Below, piece by piece: positions 1 to 5,511 of a stretch of 20,963 nucleotides of DNA. Every line of letters begins with the position of its first letter. The stretch's first letter is position 1. The notes beneath the pieces are model-generated. The model made no database searches. It saw only the letters and a list, made by a program, of their open reading frames with translations, and was not told the DNA's origin. Source of the DNA: Nitrospiria bacterium (lineage in GTDB: Bacteria > Nitrospirota > CAKKRA01 > 9FT-COMBO-42-15); contig CAKKRA010000273.1 of NCBI GenBank assembly GCA_919902475.1, positions 1-20,963 on the forward strand, given 5' to 3'. The translations under genes and the position numbers were made by a program.

Positions 1-377
1 CCGCCTATTATGGAGACCTTATAGGCTGATGCAGTCTTTTTTATCCCCCTGTATAACTCGTTCAAATCTTCTATTTTGAGATTAGCCGGCACAGCAATGG
101 CAATGAGCGCATATCTTGGAATTCCAGCCATTGCAGCAATATCACTGATATTTACAAGCAGTGCCTTTGCGCCAAGTTGAAAGAAGGAGATATATCTTAA
201 ATCAAAATGTATCCCATCTGTGAGAAGGTCGGTTGTTGCGAGGAGTGTCTTTCCCTTTGAAACCTTTACAGCAGCAGCATCATCTCCAATACTGATAAGG
301 ACTGATTTGTCTGATAAAGGAAGGAATGCCTCAATCTTTTTTAAGAAACCGATCTCACCGAGTTCTGATAACTTCAT
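1..377 (-). CDS. thiL: thiamine-monophosphate kinase, 5' part only
   Basis: ThiL phosphorylates thiamine monophosphate to thiamine diphosphate with ATP in the cytoplasm, the last step of thiamine diphosphate synthesis. The window holds the first 125 codons; the rest lies beyond the left edge. The N-terminal fold and motifs of the family are visible: GEIGFLKKI near the start, the metal-binding ISIGDDAAA around residues 30-38, TTDLLTDGIHFD around 50-61, and GAKALLVNISDIAAMAG around 70-86, then a break at SIIGG, where the family continues with the next Asp-containing loop. The start ATG follows no Shine-Dalgarno sequence but sits just after a promoter-like sequence. The upstream gene on the same strand (TPR protein) ends 40 bases before. 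Recognition is from motifs only, but they are distinctive. Confidence 0.9.
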   Translation of the reverse strand, partial: MKLSELGEIGFLKKIEAFLPLSDKSVLISIGDDAAAVKVSKGKTLLATTDLLTDGIHFDLRYISFFQLGAKALLVNISDIAAMAGIPRYALIAIAVPANLKIEDLNELYRGIKKTASAYKVSIIG

Positions 378-386
378 TATATTACT

Positions 387-414
387 AATATACTATTTTA
401 TCTCATAATGTCAA
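387..414 (-). promoter_or_regulatory. possible sigma-70 promoter of thiL
   Basis: On the minus strand TTGACA (414-409) is separated by 16 bases from TATATT (392-387). The predicted transcription start lies near 380, only a few bases before the thiL ATG at 377, so the transcript would be almost leaderless. That agrees with the absence of a ribosome binding site but is unproven, because chance matches are common in AT-rich DNA. Confidence 0.4.
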
Positions 415-416
415 AC

Positions 417-1259
417 TTAATTACTGATCCTCTCCAGCCTCATCCCTGCCATGCCTTTAAAAACATCCTCCAAAACCTTTTCAAATGCTGAGGCTGATGT
501 TTTCATAATCTTCTCCCACTGCCTCTTTGCCTCATCGCGCTTGCCTAATGCATAAAGCGTATCGCCCAAATAAAGAAGTGTGCGCAGGCTGTTGGGATAA
601 ACCTGTACTGCCTCACGCAATATTTTTACAGACTCTGTTTTATCATTATACGGCCACGGCACTTTATAATAATATCTGCCATAAACTCTAAGAGGGCTGC
701 CCTCATTATAAGTCTTATCCCTTTCTATTGCCTTTTTTGCTGTCTCCACAAGCTTTGGCCTGATGCCTTCTGCAAGCGCTGATATTATGCCCTTTCCAAG
801 TGAATACATGGAAAGCGCAAGTGAATTATAATAATAACCCTCTACCCTGTTTGGGTTTAAACTGATAGCCTTTTCAGCATATCCCCTCGCCTCTCCGCCG
901 AGCGCAGAGACCTTTTTGCCGAGTTCAGGAGACATATCCTTCTCTGTTGCAAGTATCCCATCAACATTCTTTGGATTTGCCTTTTTTGCATTATCAAGGG
1001 TATTTCTCATGTTTATCTGGTCTGCCCAGATACCGAGCGCACGCGCTGTTCTCCATTGCAAATCAAAGCTATTCGGATTCTTTGCAGCCGCCTCCTTTAG
1101 CATCTTAATCAGCGCTTCGTGCTCAGCATCAGCAGAGACTATATTTTGTAATTCATCCGCCTTTTTTATTATTTCATCAATGGACTGGGAAAAGGAGACC
1201 TCTGGCAGAAAGAGCAGCAAGCTAAATACTGCTATTATAAAAATTATTCCTCTTTGCAT
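417..1259 (-). CDS. exported TPR-repeat protein, TatT-like
   Basis: A 280-residue protein with a cleavable signal peptide (hydrophobic IIFIIAVFSLLLFLP, probable cleavage after SFS near residue 24), so probably periplasmic. The rest is helical with TPR-like units, for example AISLNPNRVEGYYYNSLAL and AVQVYPNSLRTLLYLGDTLY, the latter followed by GKRDEAKRQWEKIM. The SPLRVYGRYYYKVPWP segment and the layout resemble the TatT family, periplasmic TPR proteins sometimes tied to TRAP transporters; no TRAP permease is visible here, so the role is unknown. It has a strong ribosome binding site (AAGGAGGG) and starts 11 bases after the metallo-beta-lactamase-fold gene, so it is probably the third gene of the tetR operon. 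It might serve an envelope or lipid-related task with the hydrolase upstream. The family assignment is tentative. Confidence 0.7.
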   Translation of the reverse strand: MQRGIIFIIAVFSLLLFLPEVSFSQSIDEIIKKADELQNIVSADAEHEALIKMLKEAAAKNPNSFDLQWRTARALGIWADQINMRNTLDNAKKANPKNVDGILATEKDMSPELGKKVSALGGEARGYAEKAISLNPNRVEGYYYNSLALSMYSLGKGIISALAEGIRPKLVETAKKAIERDKTYNEGSPLRVYGRYYYKVPWPYNDKTESVKILREAVQVYPNSLRTLLYLGDTLYALGKRDEAKRQWEKIMKTSASAFEKVLEDVFKGMAGMRLERISN

Positions 1260-1270
1260 TTTCTCCCTCC

Positions 1271-2023
1271 TTAAATCTCAATAGACTCTCCTGAACCTAA
1301 AGTTTTTACTAAAACATCATTTGTTTTCCTTTTTATCGCCTTCTCAAAATCCTCTGGCATCCCCGGGGCTTTGTATGCAAGGTTTAGTGGAAAGCCGAAT
1401 AATAAATCATAGTGCTGAGGTATCGCCATTTTAGCCCCCGTCTTGATTACTGCATCTGCTGCATCATCAGGAGCCATATCAGCCTGCCTTCCCAAAAACC
1501 TCACCCCATTTATTGGTGGAAGCGCCACATCAATCTTAAACCTTTTGCCGATCTCTTCTATCTCTGGAAATATCATTGTATCCCCGCCAAAGTAAATGCC
1601 TTTACCATTGCCAACAATAACATAACCAACCTGCGGCAAACCTTGAGACCCTTCCAACGCAGGCACAGCAGTAACCTTTATACCTTTAATATCCCTTTCT
1701 TCCCATGCCTTGATTTGTATTATATTCTTAAATCCTATTTTTATCAGCTTTTCTGCCATCCATTTCTCTGGAACAAACACGAAAAGGTTTTTATCCATTC
1801 TCTTTATTGAGGCAAGCTCAAAATGGTCAGAATGCCTGTGGCTGTAAATAATTACATCTATCTTGGGAAGCTCTTCCAATGTTAGTTTTATCGGGCTGCG
1901 GCGATAGGGATTAATAATCCTTGGAAAACCCATTGTATCAGAAAAACATGGGTCACTGAGCACCCTTACACTTCCAAAGTCAAAAACGAGAGTTGAATGT
2001 CCAATCATTGTTATCTTTACCAT
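1271..2023 (-). CDS. metallo-beta-lactamase-fold hydrolase (UlaG/NAPE-PLD-like)
   Basis: A 250-residue cytoplasmic protein with no signal peptide. It starts with the MIGHSTLVFDFGSVRVLSDP strand pair typical of the UlaG/NAPE-PLD branch of the metallo-beta-lactamase superfamily. The zinc motif HxHxDH is intact as SHRHSDHF (around residues 61-68). The later ligands appear as FGGDT around 145-149 and a histidine in IPQHYD near 201-206. Known relatives hydrolyse lactones, phosphodiesters or N-acyl phospholipids, so metal-dependent hydrolysis is safe but the substrate is not. The AAGGAG ribosome binding site is well placed. The gene lies 36 bases after tetR and 11 bases before the TPR gene, so it is probably TetR-controlled. 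Confidence 0.85.
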   Translation of the reverse strand: MVKITMIGHSTLVFDFGSVRVLSDPCFSDTMGFPRIINPYRRSPIKLTLEELPKIDVIIYSHRHSDHFELASIKRMDKNLFVFVPEKWMAEKLIKIGFKNIIQIKAWEERDIKGIKVTAVPALEGSQGLPQVGYVIVGNGKGIYFGGDTMIFPEIEEIGKRFKIDVALPPINGVRFLGRQADMAPDDAADAVIKTGAKMAIPQHYDLLFGFPLNLAYKAPGMPEDFEKAIKRKTNDVLVKTLGSGESIEI

Positions 2024-2059
2024 TTTTTTCTCCTTTTTTCCTCTGAACCAGAAAACGGT

Positions 2060-2617
2060 TTATTTTTGTATGCCTTTTAAAAAGATATTAAGTATATTTT
2101 TATATGCCTCATCAATAGAAAATGGATTTTTTACAAAAACCTCTGGCTGGATTATCGCATGAATTGCCCCCAAAAAAACCAGCATGGCTATCTTTGTATT
2201 TATGTCTTTCTTTACCTTTCCTTTTCTTATTCCTTCCTTTAATATAGCCTCTCCATACTCAAGAATTTTCCATTCTCTATAATCCTCGCATTCCCTCCAG
2301 AGATCAGGTATATCCTTTTTAATATCAGCCAAAAACAGGCTTCCTATTCTGGTAAGCCGGGCGCTTACCTCTGTGATCATACTGCCAAGTCTTTCAACAG
2401 GGTCAGGGATTTCAATACTAAACTGTTTCAGCAATTTATCAATATCCTTATGAAGCGCCCTAATGACAGCTATAGCTACTGCATTCTTGCTTTTAAAGTG
2501 AAGATAAAGGGTCTTCTTGCTTATGCCAAGGTCAGAGGCAATCTCATCCATGGTGACTTTTCTATACCCATATTCAAAAAACCTCTTTTCAGCAGCCTCT
2601 AAAATTCTGTTTTTCAT
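2060..2617 (-). CDS. TetR/AcrR-family transcriptional repressor
   Basis: A 185-residue regulator. The N-terminal helix-turn-helix domain (residues about 1-50) is typical: AEKRFFEYGYRKVTMDEIA, then LGISKKTLYLHFKSKN. The C-terminal part is a divergent all-helical ligand-binding domain from which no ligand can be read. It is the first gene of a tight operon with the metallo-beta-lactamase-fold hydrolase and the exported TPR protein. A perfect 10+10 bp palindrome sits just upstream, across the predicted transcription start, which strongly suggests autorepression and control of the whole operon. TetR regulators next to a hydrolase and an envelope protein often respond to small hydrophobic molecules, but that is only analogy. 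Confidence 0.93.
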   Translation of the reverse strand: MKNRILEAAEKRFFEYGYRKVTMDEIASDLGISKKTLYLHFKSKNAVAIAVIRALHKDIDKLLKQFSIEIPDPVERLGSMITEVSARLTRIGSLFLADIKKDIPDLWRECEDYREWKILEYGEAILKEGIRKGKVKKDINTKIAMLVFLGAIHAIIQPEVFVKNPFSIDEAYKNILNIFLKGIQK

Positions 2618-2629
2618 ATATCATCTCAT

Positions 2630-2657
2630 GGAAACTAATTGGGTGTTATTAGTTTCC
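2630..2657. promoter_or_regulatory. probable TetR operator palindrome
   Basis: The perfect inverted repeat GGAAACTAAT - 8 bp - ATTAGTTTCC (arms 2630-2639 and 2648-2657) lies 12 bases before the tetR start and covers the predicted transcription start downstream of the -10 box. Length and symmetry fit a TetR-family dimer site. Binding would block the promoter, giving negative autoregulation of the three-gene operon. Confidence 0.75.
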
Positions 2658-2659
2658 TA

Positions 2660-2688
2660 ACTATAAATTGCTTCCAGATGTTTGTCAA
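2660..2688 (-). promoter_or_regulatory. sigma-70 promoter of the tetR operon
   Basis: On the minus strand TTGACA (2688-2683) is followed by a 17-base spacer and TATAGT (2665-2660). Spacing is ideal and both boxes are close to consensus. The operator palindrome starts immediately downstream of the -10 box. Confidence 0.75.
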
Positions 2689-2743
2689 GGAAAAAATAGA
2701 ATTCAATCTTCTTGACAGCCATTAAAAGGAGTGGTTTAATAAT

Positions 2744-2798
2744 AAAAAAAAGGCTAAATTTATCAGCTATCAACTGTGAAGGTATTATTGGTTAGCCT
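2744..2798 (-). terminator. possible intrinsic terminator after the toxin-antitoxin pair
   Basis: On the minus strand AGGCTAA (2798-2792) pairs with TTAGCCT (2757-2751), followed by a run of eight T (2751-2744). The 34-base loop contains a small nested hairpin (CAGTT-GAT-AGCTG). It would separate the toxin-antitoxin transcript from the tetR promoter just downstream. The long loop makes it weaker than a classical terminator. Confidence 0.45.
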
Positions 2799-2849
2799 AT
2801 AATAAGGAGCAAATTCAAAACCATACTGCAAACAATATTTTTCTTTCGC

Positions 2850-2907
2850 TTCTAACGCTGAAATCACAGGCAGTTTATTGCCCATACCATGGATTTAATT
2901 GTTAAGC
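2850..2907 (-). repeat. integron attC-like recombination site
   Basis: On the minus strand the 58-base element begins with GCTTAAC, a full match to the attC R'' box RYYYAAC, and ends with GTTAGAA, six of seven for the R' box GTTRRRY. Between them AAATC and GATTT form a 5-bp L''/L' pair, separated from the R boxes by four unpaired bases on each side. The central part holds a short GGCA/TGCC stem. The outer sequence resembles aadA-type attC sites as I remember them (TAACAATT... and ...TTTCAGCGTTAGA). The R'' box overlaps the antitoxin stop codon, as is usual at cassette ends. I see no second attC and no integrase in the window. Confidence 0.5.
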
Positions 2908-3186
2908 CCTTTTTTTCTCTAATAAATATCCTGATACATATTTATGAATGATGCTGGATATCAGCGTTTGGTAAGGAATGCCCTCTTGAGCAGCAATCAC
3001 CTGCACTTGAACCAGATCCTTTGATGACATGCGAATATTTATTCTCTTGTCTTTTTGGAGCGTATTTCTCGCATATTCGCTTAGTTTTCTAATTTCCGCT
3101 TTTGGATTTTTTACAGATTTCCATTCGCCGCGCTCATAAGACTCTAAAATATCTTTTTCTTCTGCGTCTAATGTTGTTTTTTTCAT
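2902..3186 (-). CDS. CopG/BrnA-like antitoxin
   Basis: A 94-residue protein that probably neutralises the upstream toxin and represses the shared promoter. The C-terminal half, RINIRMSSKDLVQVQVIAAQ followed by EGIPYQTLISSIIHKYVSG, is a ribbon-helix-helix DNA-binding segment of the CopG/COG5304 type. The N-terminal half (DAEEKDILESYERGEWKSV) is acidic and would contact the toxin. Its ATG overlaps the toxin stop codon by four bases (ATGA), so the two are translationally coupled, toxin first. The stop codon lies inside an attC-like site. BrnTA-type modules also have toxin-first order. The symbol is left blank because the subfamily is uncertain. Confidence 0.82.
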   Translation of the reverse strand: MKKTTLDAEEKDILESYERGEWKSVKNPKAEIRKLSEYARNTLQKDKRINIRMSSKDLVQVQVIAAQEGIPYQTLISSIIHKYVSGYLLEKKRA

Positions 3187-3461
3187 TTTTTTGACCTCAT
3201 ATATTTGTTTGTGGCTTTTCTACTGGGAATTATAGTTTTCAAAAATATCTCGTCACTCTTCTGAACATAAGGAACGAGATAAGCATAATCCTCAATCCTG
3301 ACAGTCGCTATTTTTTGCCCCTGATATTTATTTTGATTTGGATGTTCAATTGTTTCAAGAACATCTTCCCGTTCCATCAAGATTACAACTTCCTCAAAAC
3401 AAACTCCCCTATTTTGCTTCAACCATTCATTCTTCTCATTATCCCATCGGAAAACCTTCAC
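3183..3461 (-). CDS. BrnT-like ribonuclease toxin
   Basis: A 92-residue protein of the BrnT/COG2929 type, a small RelE-like fold that cleaves RNA. It starts with the family hallmark FRWDNEKNEWLKQNRGVCFEE (compare FEWDENKN...HGVSFEEA) and ends with the conserved IIPSRKATNKY, where R and A-T are the typical C-terminal residues. The start is GTG. The only ATG nearby is two bases upstream and out of frame, and no Shine-Dalgarno sequence is visible. The gene is coupled to the antitoxin by a 4-base overlap and has its own promoter, typical of self-contained toxin-antitoxin cassettes. The catalytic residues are not certain from this sequence alone. Confidence 0.8.
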   Translation of the reverse strand: MKVFRWDNEKNEWLKQNRGVCFEEVVILMEREDVLETIEHPNQNKYQGQKIATVRIEDYAYLVPYVQKSDEIFLKTIIPSRKATNKYMRSKK

Positions 3462-3467
3462 ATAATA

Positions 3468-3496
3468 AAAATACTACATTGTGTGCCTTTTGTCAA
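3468..3496 (-). promoter_or_regulatory. sigma-70 promoter of the toxin-antitoxin pair
   Basis: On the minus strand TTGACA (3496-3491), a 17-base spacer and TATTTT (3473-3468) give a good promoter. The predicted start is close to the toxin GTG at 3461, suggesting a leaderless or very short-leader transcript, which fits the missing ribosome binding site. Confidence 0.55.
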
Positions 3497-3626
3497 TATT
3501 ATTATTTGCTGATAAAGTTTATATTTTTCATCCGGATTTTTAAGTCTATAAAAGAATTTGGATCTTCTGGAAGAGTGTGGATAATTCTTTACAGGAAAGC
3601 AGCATAAGCTGTCTTTATTAAAAGGA

Positions 3627-5045
3627 TTAAAGCTTTAGATTAAATGTAGTTTTTGTGTCCCTGTCCCAGCCGTCCCAGAGATAGGCGTCCTCTTTTCCGT
3701 CGGCAATCAGCCTGAAGGCATAGCGTACCTGCTCTTCATAAAACTCACAGAAGCCGCCAATCTTGTCCATCCCGCCGTTCATTTCATGCGCCTCTGCAGG
3801 GCATGGGGAACCGCAGAAGTGGCGAATGGCGCAGCGTTTGCATGGCTCAACATCCTCAACCTTGCGGCCTGTAACCATTTTAAAGGCATCGCTGACAAGC
3901 ACATCTCCAATATCATTATTAAAGATATTGCCGCCATTAAAGGCAGGCAGGCCAATAAACTCGCTGCAAGGGAATAAGTCGCCATTTGGCGCCAATGCAA
4001 AAAAACACCTTCCCCCGCCGCATGGAGATATATCACACATAAGCCTCCTTGCTGTGGGAGCAATAATGGCAAGAAGGATATTTGCAAAATTGGCAACAGG
4101 GAGTTTTCTTCCTGTTTCCTGATATAATTCGTATGAGCGGTCAAGGGCAGAAAGAAAATGCCTTGCTGCTGCAGCATCAGCAGGCCTGTTCTTTCGCGAA
4201 GGCTGCAAGGTGCAGCGCAGAATATTTAACAGGCAGGTAGGCGCCTCTTTCTCATGGAAGAATTCAACAACCTTTGTCAGGTGCCGCATATTTTCACTGG
4301 TGATTGTGCAGATTACACTCCAGCTTGGATAGCCTTTAAGCCTCTCCATCGCTTCAATGGACTTTTTATAAACGCCATCTCCTTCCCAGTTCTTGCGTGT
4401 GCGGTCAGCGATTGCTGCTGTTGGGCCATCCAAAGAGATGCCTATGCTAACATCACGGCTTATCAGAAACTCCACTGCTTTATCGTCAAGAACCGTGGCA
4501 TTGGTTTGAACGCCAAAGCGAAAGTCATTCTTAAATTGCTCAATGCCTGCAAAAACAGCATCCCTGTTGAGCAGGGGTTCTGCGCCATGAAAGACAATTT
4601 GAGGAACTGACCCTTGCGGCAATGTTTGTGAAAAATAATTCTTAAGCCGGCTCAGGGCGTCAAGCAGGCTTTTTTCTGACATGTGGCTGCCATCGCGGCG
4701 CATCTCCTCCGGGATGTAGCAATAGGAGCAGTTCAGGTTGCATCGCTCTGTCGGGTTAAAGTAGACAGCAGAAGGCCTCTGGAAAAATCTGAGATTATTC
4801 ATCTCATCTGCGAATTCCTTGACCTTCCTGCGATAGGCCTTCATTAGCCCATTGTCAGTCAATACCTCAGCAAGCCTATTGCGCTTCACCAAAAGCCAGA
4901 ATGCTGTATCAGGGTCAATCAGGCTGATATATTCAGGATGTCCAATATCAATCGGCTGAAGGGTTGGCCCGGCGCCTGTATTAACGAAATGACCCCTTGA
5001 AGCTGTTATGCCATTGTTATCACAAATCTGCTGGTTTAAAGCCAT
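3627..5045 (-). CDS. cbpB: radical SAM/SPASM peptide maturase, CbpB-like
   Basis: A 472-residue radical SAM enzyme expected to modify the peptide encoded just upstream. The CxxxCxxC motif that holds the SAM-binding 4Fe-4S cluster is C102, C106, C109 (ERCNLNCSYCY). FHGAEPLLN (152-160) is the GGEP-like SAM-binding motif. A Cys-rich SPASM domain follows (C337, C342, C347, C360, C402, C405, C411, C415, C433), which usually carries two further clusters in thioether- or crosslink-forming maturases. I chose the ATG at 5045, which overlaps the cbpA stop as TAATG; an upstream in-frame ATG at 5105 would lie inside cbpA and lacks support. Together with a preceding cobalamin riboswitch, this matches the family I remember as CbpB. 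The reaction is not known to me. Only a weak hairpin (3596-3616) follows the gene. Confidence 0.9.
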   Translation of the reverse strand: MALNQQICDNNGITASRGHFVNTGAGPTLQPIDIGHPEYISLIDPDTAFWLLVKRNRLAEVLTDNGLMKAYRRKVKEFADEMNNLRFFQRPSAVYFNPTERCNLNCSYCYIPEEMRRDGSHMSEKSLLDALSRLKNYFSQTLPQGSVPQIVFHGAEPLLNRDAVFAGIEQFKNDFRFGVQTNATVLDDKAVEFLISRDVSIGISLDGPTAAIADRTRKNWEGDGVYKKSIEAMERLKGYPSWSVICTITSENMRHLTKVVEFFHEKEAPTCLLNILRCTLQPSRKNRPADAAAARHFLSALDRSYELYQETGRKLPVANFANILLAIIAPTARRLMCDISPCGGGRCFFALAPNGDLFPCSEFIGLPAFNGGNIFNNDIGDVLVSDAFKMVTGRKVEDVEPCKRCAIRHFCGSPCPAEAHEMNGGMDKIGGFCEFYEEQVRYAFRLIADGKEDAYLWDGWDRDTKTTFNLKL

Positions 5046-5185
5046 TACCTTGTCTTTCTGTCCATAAGGATATAGTGCGAGAGCCCTGTGCCTTCTACAC
5101 TGCAAGACCTGCGATAGGCAATTACATCCTTCTTTGCCTTGTTCTTCTTTACTGCCTTCCTTTTGTTCTTCATTAGTGTCTTCAT
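5045..5185 (-). CDS. cbpA: small RiPP precursor peptide, CbpA-like
   Basis: A 46-codon gene whose start is set by a near-perfect ribosome binding site (AAAAAGGAGG, GGAGG at 5195-5191, five bases before the ATG). Residues 1-19 are a Lys-rich leader (nine Lys, one Arg). The remaining 27 residues look like a core: DVIAYRRSCSVEG then TGLSHYILMDRKTR, with a single Cys (C28), two Tyr (Y24, Y38) and a GTGLSHY motif. The stop codon overlaps the maturase start (TAATG), so enzyme and substrate are translationally coupled. No signal peptide is visible. The gene sits directly after a cobalamin riboswitch and terminator. I recognise the layout as the CbpA/CbpB pair from memory. This CbpA is unrelated to the DnaJ-like protein of the same name. 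Confidence 0.85.
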   Translation of the reverse strand: MKTLMKNKRKAVKKNKAKKDVIAYRRSCSVEGTGLSHYILMDRKTR

Positions 5186-5214
5186 CTTTTCCTCCTTTTT
5201 AGGTTATAGTTTAC

Positions 5215-5268
5215 AAAATAAAAAAGGGTTCCGACAGACTTAATAAAAAAAGTCCATCGGAACCCTTT
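5215..5268 (-). terminator. intrinsic terminator, riboswitch expression platform
   Basis: On the minus strand an 18-bp stem (arms 5268-5251 and 5240-5223, starting AAAGGGTTCCGA) closes a 10-base U-rich loop and is followed by TTTTTTATTTTG. All 18 pairs form in minus-strand RNA, two as G-U wobbles. On the plus strand those two would be C-A mismatches, so the structure belongs to the minus transcript. It lies between the B12 aptamer and cbpA and would block the peptide operon when formed. Confidence 0.88.
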
Positions 5269-5282
5269 GCCATCAGATTCCG
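5258..5282 (-). promoter_or_regulatory. candidate antiterminator helix
   Basis: CGGAATC (5282-5276) can pair with GGTTCCG (5264-5258) over 7 bp, one G-U included, around an 11-base loop. This would occupy part of the terminator 5' arm and let transcription continue into cbpA. How the aptamer would control this helix is not visible; the pairing is inferred by eye. Confidence 0.35.
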
Positions 5283-5301
5283 TGTTATCTATTTTTTTTC
5301 A

Positions 5302-5461
5302 TTCCAGCAGGTCTTCTGGCTCTCGGGTCATCAGCCTTTCTCATCCTTCCCGCTGGAGTAAACTCCAGCAGTGGCAGGCAATTAAGCCTTTTGAAGAAAG
5401 GCCTCACCGATTACAGCGGCGGGACCGCCACGGATTTACACCGTGTTCCGGGATGCTGAAA
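5302..5461 (-). ncRNA. cobalamin (adenosylcobalamin-type) riboswitch
   Basis: On the minus strand the aptamer is closed by TTTCAGCA (5461-5454) with TGCTGGAA (5309-5302). The conserved blocks appear in the right order: GGAACACGGTGTAAATCCG, GCGGTCCCGCCGCTGT (5428-5413), GCCACTG (5375-5369), GGGAAGG (5351-5345), and the B12 box AGCCAGAAGACCTGC (5321-5307). Cobalamin binding normally lowers expression of the downstream genes. Here these are a RiPP precursor and its radical SAM maturase rather than cobalamin transport or synthesis genes, with an intrinsic terminator in between. Recognition is firm; the direction of regulation is inferred from the terminator. Confidence 0.96.
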
Positions 5462-5469
5462 CAGGACGA

Positions 5470-5499
5470 ATATTACTACACAGGTCATCAGCCTGTCAA
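5470..5499 (-). promoter_or_regulatory. sigma-70 promoter of the riboswitch-cbpAB unit
   Basis: On the minus strand TTGACA (5499-5494), an 18-base spacer and TAATAT (5475-5470) place the transcription start near 5463, just before the aptamer. The promoter lies directly after the lon stop codon. The spacer carries the dyad ACAGG-CTGATGA-CCTGT, which could be an operator or just a short hairpin at the lon 3' end. Confidence 0.75.
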
Positions 5500-5511
5500 G
5501 AAAAAATATTA

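Noticed and set aside
2713..2741. Plus-strand promoter TTGACA-N17-TTTAAT
   Set aside because: It matches by sequence, but no open frame or RNA gene lies downstream on the plus strand and it would face the 3' end of the toxin-antitoxin genes. Chance matches are expected in such AT-rich DNA.
3596..3616. Terminator after cbpB
   Set aside because: The hairpin has only 4+4 pairs with a bulge and no U-run after it on the minus strand.
5046..5105. An N-terminal extension of the radical SAM protein starting at the ATG at 5105
   Set aside because: It would read a different frame through cbpA, has no ribosome binding site and adds a Cys/Arg-rich stretch. The ATG at 5045 overlaps the cbpA stop codon as expected for a coupled pair.
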